Positions 63,901 through 64,000 of a stretch of DNA of 64,000 nt are shown one piece after another; within the stretch, counting starts at the first letter, position 1; the number at the start of each line of letters is the position of its first letter. Source of the DNA: Ariolimax columbianus (lineage: Eukaryota > Mollusca > Gastropoda > Stylommatophora > Arionidae); the NCBI GenBank assembly GCA_036924085.1, contig JAVGWX010000011.1, positions 25,186,739 through 25,250,738 on the forward strand. The letters run 5' to 3'. The notes under the pieces were generated by a model. That model had not been told where the DNA came from and ran no database searches. It was given only the letters and a program-made list of their open reading frames with translations. The translations under genes and the position numbers were made by a program.

Positions 63901-64000
63901 TGTGTCTATCTCCCAATCTTCCACTTCGTCACCTCTGCTGTCTGTGTCCGAGTATCCCCATCTCTCCGAGTGGCTGTTGAAGTCTCCAACTACTATGCAG
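60948..64000 (-). pseudogene. LINE-A copy, minus strand, cut by the window end
   Basis: (GAA)n tail as TTC repeats at 60948-60981. RNase H and C-terminal Cys motif to about 61340, then ORF pieces 61401-61973 (ADALAVVTALESQKNTE region and YTDGS, with about 60 bp missing between them), 62086-62551 (post-RT), 62599-63108 (DLEKAFDKVWKDRLRV; GVPQGGVLSPTLFLVYINDI), 63171-63494, and 63532-63924 (endonuclease end, SDHRPIRLEID). The RT box reads FANDLAC. About 240 bp carrying the GYRPISLL block are deleted (62890-62915). It runs off the window inside GDFNSH. At least six frame breaks. Confidence 0.87.

Overview
This is animal nuclear DNA: A/T-rich, gene-poor and dominated by decayed transposable elements and tandem repeats. 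Two host protein genes can be supported. One is a two-exon yellow/major-royal-jelly-family gene on the minus strand (8951-12691). The other is a rhodopsin-like GPCR whose coding region is one exon on the minus strand (38584-39636), resembling the lineage-expanded orphan or chemosensory receptors of gastropods. The mix of RNase H-encoding LINEs, RTE-like LINEs, CR1, several tRNA-derived SINEs, mariners and long minisatellites suggests a mollusc, possibly a gastropod sea slug. That is an inference from style, not from a marker gene.

Layout. 0-8 kb: LINE endonuclease and ORF1 remnants, four minisatellites (36, 49, about 71 and 51 bp), a tRNA-SINE and LINE 3' ends. 8.8-12.7 kb: the yellow-like gene, with a SINE just after its stop codon and an intron full of nested repeats. 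13-16.7 kb: two decayed mariners and a head-to-head pair of a short retroposon (here 'element Z'). 16.8-19.3 kb: a 5'-truncated RNase H LINE ('LINE-A') flanked by a duplication of about 100 bp. 20-26 kb: SINE and LINE scraps, a GTA-type array and a CR1 tail. 26.8-29.8 kb: a 3-kb G/T-rich array. 30.7-32.2 kb: a mariner carrying a SINE with a clear target duplication. 32.3-38.3 kb: LINE fragments, an internally deleted RTE element and an older repeat ('element X') split by LINE-A. 38.5-39.7 kb: the GPCR. 40.7-47.1 kb: an almost complete LINE-A plus element Z lying inside an older, opposite-strand LINE ('LINE-D'). 47-50 kb: a 1.5-kb array with a 41-bp period, and a dispersed element ('element W') with an expanded 37-bp internal repeat. 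50-58.8 kb: RTE fragments, a further mariner-like foldback, two more tRNA-SINEs, a CR1/RTE-like LINE ('LINE-B') and another W copy. 59.2-64 kb: a 34-bp satellite abutting a minus-strand LINE-A that runs off the window.

How it works together. There is no operon-like system. The coherent story is transposon ecology. LINE-A copies end in (GAA)n. Element Z begins like the LINE-A 5' UTR and ends in A-rich simple repeats that in one copy match the LINE-A tail, so it is probably a LINE-A-derived parasite. RTE-like copies end in (GAT)n. Several minisatellites sit inside or in frame with transposon sequence (51-bp unit in a LINE zinc finger, 39-bp unit in LINE-D, 37-bp unit in element W), so local repeat expansion inside dead transposons appears to be a main source of satellite DNA here. 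Names LINE-A, LINE-B, LINE-D, X, W and Z are local labels.
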